DNA of 64,000 nt from Allobosea sp. (GCA_024231975.1 JAAEQB010000090.1:1-64000), one strand, 5' to 3'; positions 32,931 to 41,779 are shown, numbered from the stretch's first letter. Notes: generated by a model not told the origin, from the letters alone. Program-made: numbers and translations.

Positions 32931-34469
32931 TTGACCGTGACGACTTCTACGACCGCCGGCGCCGGAGCGCGCAAGGCGACGCGACGCGAATGGCTGGGCC
33001 TGATCGCCATCGCCTTCCCCTGCATGATCTATTCGATGGACCTGACGGTGTTGAACCTGGCGGTCCCGACATTGACGCGCGAGCTCAAGCCCACGGCCGG
33101 CGAGCTGCTCTGGATCATCGACATCTACGGCTTCATGGTCGCCGGCTTCCTGATGACCATGGGCACGCTCGGCGACCGGATCGGCCGGCGCAAGCTGCTG
33201 CTGATCGGTGCGGCTGCCTTCGGCCTGGCCTCGACCGTCGCCGCCTTCTCGACCAGCACCGAGATGCTGATCGTGATGCGGGCCCTGCTCGGCATCGCCG
33301 GAGCAACGCTGGCGCCTTCGACGCTGTCGCTGATCGCGGTGATGTTCGAGGACGAGACCGAGCGCACCTTCGCGATCTCGATGTGGATCGCCAGCTTTTC
33401 GGCTGGCGCCGTGATCGGCCCGCTGATCGGCGGCGCGCTGATCGAGTATTTCTGGTGGGGCTCGGTCTTCCTGATCGCGGTGCCGCCGATGCTGGTCCTG
33501 CTTGTGATCGGTCCGATCCTGCTGCCGGAGTACAAGGCGCCGCAGGCGGGACGGCTCGACCTTATCAGCGCGCTGCTCTCGCTGGCGGCGATCCTGCCGG
33601 TGATCTACGGCATCAAGCACTGGGCCGAGTTCGGGCTCTCGGTCTCTGCCGTCGGCTGCATCGTCGCCGGGCTTGTGTTCGGCCTGGTGTTCGCGCGCCG
33701 GCAGACGCGCCTCGCCGATCCGATGGTCGACCTTGCCCTGTTCGGGATTCCCGCCTTCCGCGCGGCGCTGGCGATCAATCTCGCCGGCATCATGGTGATG
33801 TTCGGCAGCTTCATCTTCATGGCGCAGTATCTGCAGCTCGTGGCCGGGCTGACGCCGCTGGAGGCGGGCATCTGGTCGCTGCCCTCGGCGATCGCCTTCA
33901 CGCTCGCCTCCTTCGCCGTGACACCGCTATCCGTGCGCTTCAAGCCGGCGACGCTGATGGCCGGTGGCATGCTGCTGTCCGGCCTCGGCTTCGCCTGGCT
34001 CGCCTTCGCGCCGAACCTCGTCCAGATCGTCGCCTCCTCGATCCTGTTCTCGATTGGCTTCACGCCGGTGATCGCGCTGACGACCGGCATCGTGGTCGGT
34101 TCGGCGCCGCAGGAGCGGGCGGGGGCGGCCTCGGCCATGTCGGAAACCAGCATCGAGCTGGGCGGCGCGCTCGGCATCGCCGTGTTCGGCAGCCTGGGCG
34201 CGGCGCTCTATCGCCAGGGCATGGCGGGGCTGTCGGTCACCGGCGTGGACAGCGCGACGCTGGCGCCGGCGCGCTCGACGCTCGGCGGAGCGCTGGCGGC
34301 GGCCGAGAAGCTGGCGCCGGACCAGTCGGCGCATCTGCTCCAGGCGGCGCGCGACGCGTTCATGACCGGCTTCCATGCGGTCGCGCTGATCGCGATCGCC
34401 GGCATGGTGTTCTGCATCGCCGTGGCGCTGACGACCCTGCGCGACGCAAGGCCCTCAGGGGCGCATTGA
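32931..34469 (+). CDS. MFS multidrug efflux pump, DHA2 (QacA/SmvA) type
   Basis: The protein of about 510 residues has 14 predicted helices. DLTVLNLAVPTLTRELKPT in helix 1 and the loop GTLGDRIGRRKLLLIG are typical of DHA2 drug/proton antiporters, as is the antiporter motif C-like segment AGAVIGPLIGGALIEYFWWG. The start is TTG 32931 or GTG 32937. The 119 bases upstream hold an interrupted palindrome (tgcca/tggca at 32886-32903), possibly a regulator site. Confidence 0.88.
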   Translation: MTVTTSTTAGAGARKATRREWLGLIAIAFPCMIYSMDLTVLNLAVPTLTRELKPTAGELLWIIDIYGFMVAGFLMTMGTLGDRIGRRKLLLIGAAAFGLASTVAAFSTSTEMLIVMRALLGIAGATLAPSTLSLIAVMFEDETERTFAISMWIASFSAGAVIGPLIGGALIEYFWWGSVFLIAVPPMLVLLVIGPILLPEYKAPQAGRLDLISALLSLAAILPVIYGIKHWAEFGLSVSAVGCIVAGLVFGLVFARRQTRLADPMVDLALFGIPAFRAALAINLAGIMVMFGSFIFMAQYLQLVAGLTPLEAGIWSLPSAIAFTLASFAVTPLSVRFKPATLMAGGMLLSGLGFAWLAFAPNLVQIVASSILFSIGFTPVIALTTGIVVGSAPQERAGAASAMSETSIELGGALGIAVFGSLGAALYRQGMAGLSVTGVDSATLAPARSTLGGALAAAEKLAPDQSAHLLQAARDAFMTGFHAVALIAIAGMVFCIAVALTTLRDARPSGAH

Positions 34470-34475
34470 CGTCTG

Positions 34476-35060
34476 TCAGGGCTCGCGCTGCAGCGCCTCG
34501 GCCGCGGCAGGGAAGCCGCGGAAGGAGAGCGGCAGCGCGACTTCGCGCTTGCCGGCGTCGAGATAGCGCATCTGGCCGGCTTCGCTGAAGCCGCGCCAGC
34601 GCTTGAAGACATCATCGCTCAGGCTGGCCTCGGCGAAGCAGCCGCCGGGCAGGCAGCGCTGGAAGACGGCGACGGCCTCATCCTTGTCGGCGATGGTGAC
34701 GCGTATGGCGGCCTTGTCGCCGAGCGACAGGTTCGGCGGCACCTGGATCACCAGCTTGATCGGCTCTTCCTTGACCGGCCGGCCGATTGCGACAAGCGCG
34801 ATCGGGCCACGCTGGCCCTGCTGCTCCAGCGTCTGGACGACCTCGCAGACGCGGGCTGCGACGCTCTGTTGGCAGCGCAGCACCCAGTCGCCATAGCTCG
34901 CGGTGGTGTTGTCGGGCTGGGAGACGGCGCCGGGGGCCGGGGTCGCCTGTGCCGCCTGGCCCGGCCGCTGCTGGGCAGGGCGTTGCGCCGGAGCCTGGGC
35001 GAACGCCGAGCCAGCCAGGAGAGTGGTGGTGATGGCGAGGGCGGTCAGTCGTCTCAGCAT
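34476..35060 (-). CDS. Invasion-associated locus B (IalB) family protein
   Basis: The 194-residue secreted protein has a signal peptide (MLRRLTALAITTTLLAGSAFA), a Pro/Gln-rich linker, then the IalB domain with ASYGDWVLRCQQ, CEVVQTLEQQGQ and the disulfide-type CLPGGCFAEASL. In Bartonella, IalB affects erythrocyte entry; in free-living Hyphomicrobiales the role is unknown. ATG 35060 is chosen because it starts the signal peptide. It ends 6 bases from the convergent MFS gene. Confidence 0.88.
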   Translation of the reverse strand: MLRRLTALAITTTLLAGSAFAQAPAQRPAQQRPGQAAQATPAPGAVSQPDNTTASYGDWVLRCQQSVAARVCEVVQTLEQQGQRGPIALVAIGRPVKEEPIKLVIQVPPNLSLGDKAAIRVTIADKDEAVAVFQRCLPGGCFAEASLSDDVFKRWRGFSEAGQMRYLDAGKREVALPLSFRGFPAAAEALQREP

Positions 35061-35143
35061 GGCAGCGAAGGTCCGGAAAGCGGGCAATCTCCGACTTCAA
35101 GACCAGGACTGGCCGTAGCGCAAGCGGCAGTTGTGAACGGCTG

Positions 35144-36187
35144 TCAAGGATGCCAGCCGGTCTCCTCAGCCGGAGCCTCGTCCTTGGCTTCCTGGGCGCG
35201 TGCTTCCTCGACGATGGCGAAGACCGCGCGCAGCGCCGCCTCGACGCCTTCGCCCGAGGCGGCGGAGAGCGCGATAGGGGTACGGCCGCAGGCGCGCTTC
35301 AGGCGGGCGAGCTGTTCCTTGCGCGCCTCCGGCGTCAGCGCGTCGACCTTGGAGAGCGCCACGATCTCCGGCTTCTCGTCGAGATCGGCACCGTAGGCGG
35401 CGAGCTCCTTGCGCACCGTCTTGTAGGCCTTGCCGGCGTGCTCGCTGGTGCCTTCGACCAGATGCAGCAGCACTCGGCAACGCTCGATATGGCCGAGGAA
35501 GCGGTCGCCGAGGCCATGGCCCTCATGCGCGCCCTCGATCAGGCCGGGAATGTCGGCGAGCACCATCTCGCGCGCGTCGACGCGGACGACGCCGAGGCCG
35601 GGATGCAGCGTGGTGAAGGGGTAGTCGGCGATCTTGGGCTTGGCCGCCGTCACCGTGGCGAGGAAGGTCGACTTGCCGGCATTGGGCAGGCCGACGAGGC
35701 CGGCATCAGCGATCAGCTTGAGCCGAAGCCAGACCCAACGCTCCTCGCCCGGAAGGCCGGGATTGGCATGGCGCGGCGCCTGGTTGGTCGAGGTCTTGAA
35801 ATAGGCGTTGCCGAAGCCGCCATTGCCGCCCTTGCACAGCACGAAGCGCTGGCCGGGCTCGGTCAGGTCGGCGATCAGCGTCTCGCCGTCCTCGTCGAGG
35901 ATCTCGGTGCCAGGCGGCACCTTGAGCACGATCGGAGGGCCATTGGCGCCGTGCCGGTCCTTGCCCATGCCGTGCTCGCCGATCCTGGCCTTGAAGTGCT
36001 GCTGGAAGCGGAAGTCGATCAGCGTGTTCAGGCCCTGCACGCATTCGACCACGACGTCGCCGCCGCGCCCGCCATCGCCGCCATTGGGCCCGCCGAACTC
36101 GATGAACTTCTCGCGCCGGAACGAGACGCAGCCGGCGCCGCCGTCACCGGCCTTCACATAGATCTTGGCTTGGTCGAGGAATTTCAT
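35144..36187 (-). CDS. obgE: GTPase ObgE
   Basis: The 347-residue GTPase has the glycine-rich Obg domain (residues 1-158; KIYVKAGDGGAGCVSFRREK, FGGPNGGDGGRGGDV), then the G domain with P-loop GLPNAGKST, G3 ADIPGLIEGAHEGHGLG and G4 LSKVD. It associates with the 50S subunit and controls ribosome maturation and stress responses. The order rplU-rpmA-(GNAT)-obgE is the common bacterial arrangement with a GNAT gene inserted, also frequent in this order. Confidence 0.97.
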   Translation of the reverse strand: MKFLDQAKIYVKAGDGGAGCVSFRREKFIEFGGPNGGDGGRGGDVVVECVQGLNTLIDFRFQQHFKARIGEHGMGKDRHGANGPPIVLKVPPGTEILDEDGETLIADLTEPGQRFVLCKGGNGGFGNAYFKTSTNQAPRHANPGLPGEERWVWLRLKLIADAGLVGLPNAGKSTFLATVTAAKPKIADYPFTTLHPGLGVVRVDAREMVLADIPGLIEGAHEGHGLGDRFLGHIERCRVLLHLVEGTSEHAGKAYKTVRKELAAYGADLDEKPEIVALSKVDALTPEARKEQLARLKRACGRTPIALSAASGEGVEAALRAVFAIVEEARAQEAKDEAPAEETGWHP

Positions 36188-36240
36188 TGGAGCTTGGTAG
36201 TCGGATGCGGCGGGCGGAGCAATGCGTTGCGCTGACAAAC

Positions 36241-36262
36241 GAGCCCGCCATCAGGCGGGTCC
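36241..36262 (-). terminator. Hairpin after the GNAT gene
   Basis: CCCGCC-ATCA-GGCGGG (36244-36259) forms a 6-bp GC stem downstream of the leftward GNAT stop at 36270; on the reverse strand it is followed by CTCGTTTG. It lies between the GNAT gene and obgE, so readthrough or attenuation before obgE is possible. Confidence 0.4.
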
Positions 36263-36269
36263 GTTGATT

Positions 36270-36926
36270 TCAGGCCATGCAGGGCTCTTCGCTGAAGCTG
36301 TCAGCCTGCTGCTGCTGTTCGGCCGCCGGCAGCGGCGCCCAGCCCGATGCGCTCCAGCTCTTCAGCGCCGACCAGGTCGAGCGGTCGAGCCGGTACTGTT
36401 CGCAAGGGAACAGTCCGCCACGCGCCGGCAGCGACTTCAGGAAGGAGCCTTCCTGCCGGAAGCCGCTCTTCTCCAGCACCCGGCGCGAGGCCGGGTTGAT
36501 GACGCGGGTGTCGGCCTCGATCGCATCGATCTCGACCAGCGAGAACATGGTGTCGATCAGCGCCTGCACCGCCTCGGTGGCATAGCCCTTGTTCCAGTGC
36601 GGCGTGCCGAGCCAGTAGCCGATGAAGGGCCGCCCGCTCGCCTGCTTGTGCGCGCCGATCATGCCGATCAGCTCGTTCGGCTTCTCGCGCGGGGTGATCG
36701 CCAGCACGAGATGCTCGCCGAGCGCGTTGCCCTTGCGTGTCGCGAAGACGAAGGGATCGACCGCCTGCGTCGGATAGGGATGTGGGATCGACGCGGTCAT
36801 CTCGGCGACGGCCTTCTCGCCGGCGAGGCGCAGAATCGCGGTGGCGTCGGCGATCCGCGGCCAGCGCAGCCACAGCCGCCTGGTCTCGAGCCGGAAGACG
36901 TCGTCTCTCGTCAATTCGGGGAACAT
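36270..36926 (-). CDS. GNAT-family N-acetyltransferase (RimJ/RimL type)
   Basis: The 218-residue protein has FRLETRRLWLRWPRIADATA at the start, then GYWLGTPHWNKGYATEAVQAL (acetyl-CoA loop) and VINPASRRVLEKSGFRQEG. These are RimJ/RimL features, so N-terminal acetylation of a protein or a small amine is likely. A GNAT gene between rpmA and obgE recurs in Hyphomicrobiales (from memory), so a ribosome-linked role is possible. ATG 36926 is used. Confidence 0.88.
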   Translation of the reverse strand: MFPELTRDDVFRLETRRLWLRWPRIADATAILRLAGEKAVAEMTASIPHPYPTQAVDPFVFATRKGNALGEHLVLAITPREKPNELIGMIGAHKQASGRPFIGYWLGTPHWNKGYATEAVQALIDTMFSLVEIDAIEADTRVINPASRRVLEKSGFRQEGSFLKSLPARGGLFPCEQYRLDRSTWSALKSWSASGWAPLPAAEQQQQADSFSEEPCMA

Positions 36927-37000
36927 CGGGTCTCTCCGTCGGCGCAAACGAAAGGGGGAGCTGGGCTTTGGTCCCATCTCCCCCTCGCTGACCTTCGGGA

Positions 37001-37016
37001 AACCCGCTTTCGGGCT
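37001..37016 (-). terminator. Small terminator-like hairpin after rpmA
   Basis: On the reverse strand AGCCCG-AAAG-CGGGTT followed by TCCC forms a 6-bp stem, 65 bases beyond the rpmA stop. A second hairpin (GATCCGCCGGTTC with one bulge) lies at 37028-37060. Both are candidates for ending or attenuating the rplU-rpmA transcript ahead of the GNAT gene. Confidence 0.4.
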
Positions 37017-37080
37017 CTTATTCCCTTGATCCGTCCGGTTCGATGGAACCGGCGGATCGAGAACATTCCCTATCCGCCGT

Positions 37081-37347
37081 TTATTCTGCGGCCTCTTGGG
37101 CCGGGACTACGTTCACGAAAGCTCGGCCGAGCTTCGTCGTGAATCGGACGCGACCGTTCGACGTGGCAAAGAGCGTATGGTCTTTGCCCATGCCGACGTT
37201 CACGCCGGCGTGCCATTTGGTGCCGCGCTGACGAATAATGATGTTGCCGGCCACGACCGCCTGGTCGCCAAAGCGCTTCACGCCGAGACGCTTGCTTTCG
37301 GAGTCGCGACCGTTGCGCGACGAACCGCCTGCCTTTTTGTGAGCCAT
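37081..37347 (-). CDS. rpmA: 50S ribosomal protein L27
   Basis: The 88-residue protein starts MAHKKAGGSSRNGRDSESKR, the conserved L27 N-terminus that reaches the peptidyl-transferase centre, and contains GNIIIRQRGTKWHAGVNVG. Length is normal. It follows rplU by 99 bases in the same direction. Confidence 0.99.
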   Translation of the reverse strand: MAHKKAGGSSRNGRDSESKRLGVKRFGDQAVVAGNIIIRQRGTKWHAGVNVGMGKDHTLFATSNGRVRFTTKLGRAFVNVVPAQEAAE

Positions 37348-37446
37348 AACGCCCTACCTCAAAAACTCTTCAGTCCATGTAACCCGAATCGGCGGCAAAA
37401 GCCACCCCGACCGGGCGTGAAGCTGCGCGGAGCCTGTCAGCCCCGG

Positions 37447-38142
37447 TCAGTAGTCCTCGCCGGAAGCGAGCTCGGCCTGGTCGGCCTTGGCCCGCGGCGG
37501 CTTGCCGGCGAGCAGCTCCTTGGCCTGCTCGACCCACTCCTCGCGGGTGGCGCGGCCACGCAGCTTGAGCTCTTCGTCCCACTTGGCGACATCGGCCTCG
37601 GTCCAGGCGGCGATGTCGTTCCACGAGGTGATGCCGGCGGCGCGCAGCTTCTTCTCGATGGTCGGGCCGACGCCCGAGATCAGCGAGAGGTTGGAAGCGT
37701 CGAGGCCCTCGGTCTTGGCTTCAGCCTTGGCCTTGGCGGGCTTGGCCGCTGCCTTGCCCTTGACGGCCTCGCTGCCGGCCTTGAGCGCGACCGGGGCGGC
37801 TTCGCCCTTCTTCATCTCCGGCTTCTTGCCGCCGGTGAGGATGTCGGTGATGCGCACCACGGTCAGCTCGGCGCGGAAGCCGCGCTTGCGCTTGGAATTC
37901 TGGCGGCGGCGCTTCTTGAAGGCGATGACCTTCTCGCCGCGAGCCTGCTCGACGATCTCGCCGGCGACGGTGATGTCACCGAGGAAGGGGGCGCCGATCG
38001 TCGACTTCTCGCCATCGGTCAGCATCAGGACGGAGCCGAAAGCGACGGTGTCGCCGGGGTTGCCCTCGATCTTGGCGACGGTGATGCGGTCATTGGCGGC
38101 GACGCGGAACTGCTTGCCACCGGTCTTGATGACTGCGAACAT
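37447..38142 (-). CDS. rplU: 50S ribosomal protein L21 with C-terminal helix-hairpin-helix extension
   Basis: Residues 1-103 are a full L21 (MFAVIKTGGKQFRV at the start, FKKRRRQNSKRKRGFRAE in the RNA-binding part). An Ala/Lys-rich linker then leads to a domain with LSLISGVGPTIEKKLRAAGI and WTEADVAKWDEELKLRGR, a helix-hairpin-helix fold like that in NADH-dehydrogenase-linked and polymerase-like proteins. Total is 231 residues, more than twice normal L21. Such fusions are known in Hyphomicrobiales. ATG 38142 has GGAG upstream; an in-frame ATG at 38157 is possible. Confidence 0.95.
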   Translation of the reverse strand: MFAVIKTGGKQFRVAANDRITVAKIEGNPGDTVAFGSVLMLTDGEKSTIGAPFLGDITVAGEIVEQARGEKVIAFKKRRRQNSKRKRGFRAELTVVRITDILTGGKKPEMKKGEAAPVALKAGSEAVKGKAAAKPAKAKAEAKTEGLDASNLSLISGVGPTIEKKLRAAGITSWNDIAAWTEADVAKWDEELKLRGRATREEWVEQAKELLAGKPPRAKADQAELASGEDY

Positions 38143-38430
38143 CTTAGTGTTCTCCATGTTGAGCCCCGCCCTGTCATGTGCCCTGAAAGGGCGCACGCGG
38201 GACGGCTTTTTGGCAGTCGGTTGCGTGGTCGGGTTTGCTCTTCCGGGCCCGCTGCATCCGCCGCATCGAAGCGGCATGGTCGGCGGCAGCCAAAAGAGAT
38301 CAGGCGCGGGTTTCCCCACGCCGGACGCGGCTTCCTAGTCGCGCGAGGGCGATGCGTCAAGGAAAAGCAGCATGGCAGCTGCGGATTTCAGGGCGATGAC
38401 GGAGTTGTGGACGCATCGTTCCGGAAAGGC
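38143..38430. other. Intergenic DNA between rplU and the tRNA-Ser promoter
   Basis: This stretch holds the leader and promoter of rplU (leftward). A hairpin, GTGCCCT-GAA-AGGGCGCAC with a bulge, lies at about 38177-38195 in the rplU leader and might be a regulatory structure. I see no gene. The host-prophage boundary is just to the right. Confidence 0.4.
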
Positions 38431-38459
38431 TTGTGCCGGGCGGATGCAATGTGTAGTAA
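38431..38459 (+). promoter_or_regulatory. Promoter of tRNA-Ser
   Basis: TTGTGC (38431-38436) and TAGTAA (38454-38459) with a 17-base spacer form a sigma-70-type promoter 27 bases upstream of the mature tRNA 5' end. Confidence 0.5.
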
Positions 38460-38486
38460 GCACCCCGCCTCGACCAGAGCGACCGC

Positions 38487-38576
38487 GGACAGGTGGCAGA
38501 GTGGTTGAATGCACCGCACTCGAAATGCGGCATACCTGCAAGGGTATCGGGGGTTCAAATCCCTCCCTGTCCGCCA
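38487..38576 (+). tRNA. tRNA-Ser (anticodon CGA), prophage attachment gene
   Basis: Acceptor stem GGACAGG pairs with CCTGTCC, discriminator G and encoded CCA follow. The anticodon arm is CCGCA-CTCGAAA-TGCGG, anticodon CGA, and there is a long class II variable arm (TACCTGCAAGGGTA) and T arm GGGGGTTCAAATCCCTC. Length 90 nt. The integrase gene starts 111 bases downstream, so the 3' end is the likely attL core; the tRNA is intact after integration. The matching attR lies outside the window. Confidence 0.97.
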
Positions 38577-38687
38577 TTCTTTGACTGGCTAAGTCATTGA
38601 GAACGCTAGAAAGTACCGCTCTGCATTGACGTTCCGTACGCTTTTCGCGTAACAAAACGTGCAACAATTCGTGCAACGGCGGGCGCG

Positions 38688-40019
38688 ATGACGGACTTCC
38701 TCGGCAAGCGTGACGGCTGGTGGCACTATGTCCGCCGGGTGCCTGCGGCCTATGCCGCCCATGACAAGCGCGGCATCGTCAAACAGTCCACGAAGATTCG
38801 GGTTGCGGACGATCCGCGCGGCATCGCGGCCAGCAAGGCGGCTGCCAAGATCAATGCCGAAACCGAAGCTTATTGGCGTGGGCTCTTCCTCGGCCGGGGC
38901 GACCAGGCGAAGCAGCGCTATGAGGCGGCGCGCCAGTTCACCCGAGCGATGGGCTTCGAACCGGTGCCGGCGGCGGAGCTGATCGACAGGTCGGACGACG
39001 AGATCGCGAGGCGGCTGCTGGCAATCCAGCGCCGCGGCTTCCTGCCGAACTCAGAGGCGCCCGATGCGGTGCTAGGGCTGGTCGCCCCGCCCGAGCTGAA
39101 GCTGTCCGAGTTGCTCGACAAGTACGAGGGCACTCAGAAGGCGACGCTGGCAGGCAAGTCCGAGGATCAGCTGCGCGTCTGGCGCAACGCCAAGGCGCGA
39201 GCCATCACCGTTCTGACCGAGGTCGTCAGTGCCGATCCGGCCCTCGGCGAGGATCCGGCCGTCGGCAAGCTGACGCGCTCGCATGCGCTTGATTTCCGAG
39301 AGTACTGGCAGGAACTGGTCAGCGCCGACGAGGTCGAGATCGACACGGCCAACAAGGCGATCGGGCACCTCAACAAGATGTGGCGCGAGCTCAACCGGAT
39401 CGAGCGGATGGGCCTCAATCCGATCTTCGCCGAATTGCGCCTCGAGGGCGGGAGTTCGGAACAGCGCGCCGCCTTCGAGGCCGCCTTTGTGCAGGAGACC
39501 TTGCTAGCCGCCGGCACCTTCGGGGAGCTCAACGACGAGGCGCGGCGCATCGTCTATATCATGGCCGACACCGGCCTGCGCCCCTCCGAGATCTGTAACC
39601 TGACTAAGGACACGATTCGGCTCGATCACAAGGTCCCGCATGTCGAGATCCTGCCGGAGGGCCGGCAGACCAAGACCCGAGATTCCCGGCGGACGATTCC
39701 CCTGGTCGGCGTGGCGCTGGCGGCAATGAAAGAGCAGCCGCAGGGATTTCCGCGGTACCGGCACAACGCCGGCGCGCTGTCGGCCCTGGTCAACCGGATG
39801 CTGACCGACAAGAAGCTGCGCCCGACGCCGCGGCACACACTCTATTCGCTGCGGCACTGCTTCGAAGATCGCCTAACCGCGATCGAGGCGCCGGAAAAGA
39901 TCATGGCGATCCTGATGGGCCACAAGTACAGCCGGCCGCGCTACGGCGCCGGGCCTACGCTGGAGCAGAAGCGGCACTGGCTGCAGCGGATCGCCTTCAA
40001 GGCGCCGGCCGACGTCTAG
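38688..40019 (+). CDS. int: Prophage tyrosine integrase
   Basis: The 443-residue recombinase has an N-terminal AP2/SAM-like arm region, a core-binding domain (about residues 135-250) and a catalytic domain with Arg298 in TGLRPSEIC, the box-II stretch TLYSLRHCFEDR (Arg389), His412 in MGHKY and the probable nucleophile Tyr419 in RPRYGAG. It integrates and excises the prophage at tRNA-Ser. Direct repeats CGTGCAAC lie just upstream (about 38658-38677) and may be arm sites. ATG 38688 is the first in frame. Confidence 0.93.
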   Translation: MTDFLGKRDGWWHYVRRVPAAYAAHDKRGIVKQSTKIRVADDPRGIAASKAAAKINAETEAYWRGLFLGRGDQAKQRYEAARQFTRAMGFEPVPAAELIDRSDDEIARRLLAIQRRGFLPNSEAPDAVLGLVAPPELKLSELLDKYEGTQKATLAGKSEDQLRVWRNAKARAITVLTEVVSADPALGEDPAVGKLTRSHALDFREYWQELVSADEVEIDTANKAIGHLNKMWRELNRIERMGLNPIFAELRLEGGSSEQRAAFEAAFVQETLLAAGTFGELNDEARRIVYIMADTGLRPSEICNLTKDTIRLDHKVPHVEILPEGRQTKTRDSRRTIPLVGVALAAMKEQPQGFPRYRHNAGALSALVNRMLTDKKLRPTPRHTLYSLRHCFEDRLTAIEAPEKIMAILMGHKYSRPRYGAGPTLEQKRHWLQRIAFKAPADV

Positions 40020-40197
40020 CCTCTTCGAGGATCGCCCGAGCCCGCGCCACCGGATCCTGTCGCGTGGCCAGACGGTCCCGTGCGGCGATCATCTTGTCGA
40101 GGAAGGGCGCGAAGCGCTCGCCATGCGCGACGACGCATTCGGCGAGGTAGATGATCACCGCGTCATAGTCCTGCAGGGTGAGGGCAGGGGCGGACAT
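39997..40197 (-). CDS. Small prophage protein, unknown
   Basis: The 66-residue protein is last in the leftward early operon and overlaps the convergent integrase by 23 bases. It is mostly helical (DYDAVIIYLAECVVAHGERF; ARARAILEEARRR) with no known motif. It overlaps the upstream stop by 1 base. Position between int and the early operon is often that of an excisionase, but the sequence does not show an Xis motif. Confidence 0.65.
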   Translation of the reverse strand: MSAPALTLQDYDAVIIYLAECVVAHGERFAPFLDKMIAARDRLATRQDPVARARAILEEARRRPAP

Positions 40198-40658
40198 CAG
40201 AAATCCGGATAGGTTTCGGCTTCGCCGCGGGCGACGTTCTGGCCGAGATCAGTGAGGCGGTAGCTGATCATGTCCTTGCTGCCGGCGTACCATTCCGGAG
40301 CCCGGTGCATCTCGAAGAGGCCGTGATAATAGGCTGCTTTCGGCGCCGGGCTGCGTTCGCTCGTGAAGAAGTGGTCGCGGTTCCCGGCCTTGAGACCTCT
40401 GCCGCCATACGCATGCACCACGCAGGACAAAACCTCGCGACTGAGTTGCTCCGCCAGCGGGTGACGATCAGGAAGAATGATGTCCCGGCCGGCGTCGCGC
40501 CTGACGCGTACGCGCTTCAAGAATTGAGCGAAGGTCGCTGAGGAATCGGCTTCGACGTAAAGCCGATAAAGAGCCTTGGAGCCCGTTTCGGCATAAGCCG
40601 TCGCTGAATCATCCCAATGTTCGCTGGTGAGGCGCCACGCCTTGCGGATCCTGCTCAT
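40197..40658 (-). CDS. Prophage hypothetical protein
   Basis: The 153-residue protein has a basic N-terminus (MSRIRKAWRLTSEHWDD) and mixed helix-strand composition, with FAQFLKRVRVRRDAGRDI and TDLGQNVARGEAETYPDF at the end. No family recognised. It overlaps the PcfJ-domain gene by 4 bases (ATGA type) in the leftward operon. Confidence 0.65.
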   Translation of the reverse strand: MSRIRKAWRLTSEHWDDSATAYAETGSKALYRLYVEADSSATFAQFLKRVRVRRDAGRDIILPDRHPLAEQLSREVLSCVVHAYGGRGLKAGNRDHFFTSERSPAPKAAYYHGLFEMHRAPEWYAGSKDMISYRLTDLGQNVARGEAETYPDF

Positions 40659-41779
40659 AGCTCAACCTCGTCCGCGAGCATTGCAGTCTGGGCCTCGGCA
40701 CCGCCGGCCGGGCTGCCTCGCCCGGCTCCAGGCTTGTTGGATTGCTCGACGAAGATGCGCGCTGCGCCGCGGACGTCGCCGGACGGGACGCTGTTGTACG
40801 GGCCTTTCAGCTGAATCAGGCGCCAGCTCTTGTCGAGCTGCGAGACCTCCAGCGTCGCGAGGCGCTTCTCGCCCTGCCTGATGCTGTAGATGCGGGAGAC
40901 GCCCTTGATCACCTGACCGGCATAACTGGACACGCAATGGTGCATGACGAAGCCGTCCTCGCTCAGCGCCTCGCCGCTCTGCAAGGCGACGAAGTCGAGC
41001 CCGAGCACGGCGGCATGGGGGGGCAACGGCGAATAGTCGATGATGTCCTCATAGCGTAGGCCGTACTGCCGGAAGAAGTTGCGGTGATCCTTGATCCGGC
41101 GGATCTGGCGGTGCCATACCTCGGCCTCCTCGCGGGCCTTGGCCCAGCTCCAGCGCGGGTTGAACTTGTCATCGAGATGGACGACGAGGTCGGCGATCTC
41201 GTTCCATTCATGGGCCCTGGCGCCGCGCCCGATCTGCGCCGCGGCCCAGGCGAGTTGGAGCGTTTCGGGCTTGGCGCCGCGCCGCATGCGCGCGATCCAT
41301 TGACCGAGCGTGCTCAGCCAGACGCCTTGCGCCTGGCCTTCGCGCGGCATGACCTGCGACAGGGTGGACGCGTCGATCGCCTTCGACAGGTGCTGCAGAT
41401 CGCACCGATGCGTATAGAGCAGCGCCTCCGGCCGGAGGGAGCGGAATTGCGGCGCAACCTCATACTGGCGCAACAGGTCCCGCAGGCTGGTCCTGTCGTC
41501 TAGCGCGGCTCTGACCTTGGCGACCGTCTCGTCATTCCGCGGCGACTTGAGCAACAGGCAAAGAACTGGCGCCTGCTCGATCAGCTCGATCGCAAAGCGA
41601 TGGCTGCGCGCCATGATGACGGCGACGCCTGGAAGGTCGCGATGATCCCGCCGCTCCGCCTCGGAAAAGAGGGCGATGGCGCGATTGATCGCGTCGCGCT
41701 GCCAGCCTGCATCTCCGATCGTCGGGAACGGCATAAGCGAGCAGGCGTCCTGCATGGTCAGGCTTGCCAGATCAGCCAT
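40655..41779 (-). CDS. PcfJ-domain protein
   Basis: The 374-residue protein has a C-terminal PcfJ-like domain, recognised by the pattern GFVMHHCVSSYAGQVIKG, then IYSIRQGEKRLATLEVSQL (about residues 283-325). PcfJ-like proteins occur on conjugative plasmids and phages and their activity is unknown; the HHCVxxY core resembles a catalytic or metal site. The N-terminal 250 residues are helical. ATG 41779 is preferred over TTG 41797. It overlaps the upstream gene by 8 bases. Confidence 0.75.
   Translation of the reverse strand: MADLASLTMQDACSLMPFPTIGDAGWQRDAINRAIALFSEAERRDHRDLPGVAVIMARSHRFAIELIEQAPVLCLLLKSPRNDETVAKVRAALDDRTSLRDLLRQYEVAPQFRSLRPEALLYTHRCDLQHLSKAIDASTLSQVMPREGQAQGVWLSTLGQWIARMRRGAKPETLQLAWAAAQIGRGARAHEWNEIADLVVHLDDKFNPRWSWAKAREEAEVWHRQIRRIKDHRNFFRQYGLRYEDIIDYSPLPPHAAVLGLDFVALQSGEALSEDGFVMHHCVSSYAGQVIKGVSRIYSIRQGEKRLATLEVSQLDKSWRLIQLKGPYNSVPSGDVRGAARIFVEQSNKPGAGRGSPAGGAEAQTAMLADEVEL

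Noticed and set aside
38190..38470. Possible small gene between rplU and tRNA-Ser
   Set aside because: Frames here have no ribosome binding site, and the composition does not look like coding.
39997..40197. Excisionase
   Set aside because: Position fits, but the 66-residue protein shows no winged-helix or MerR-type motif; left as unknown.
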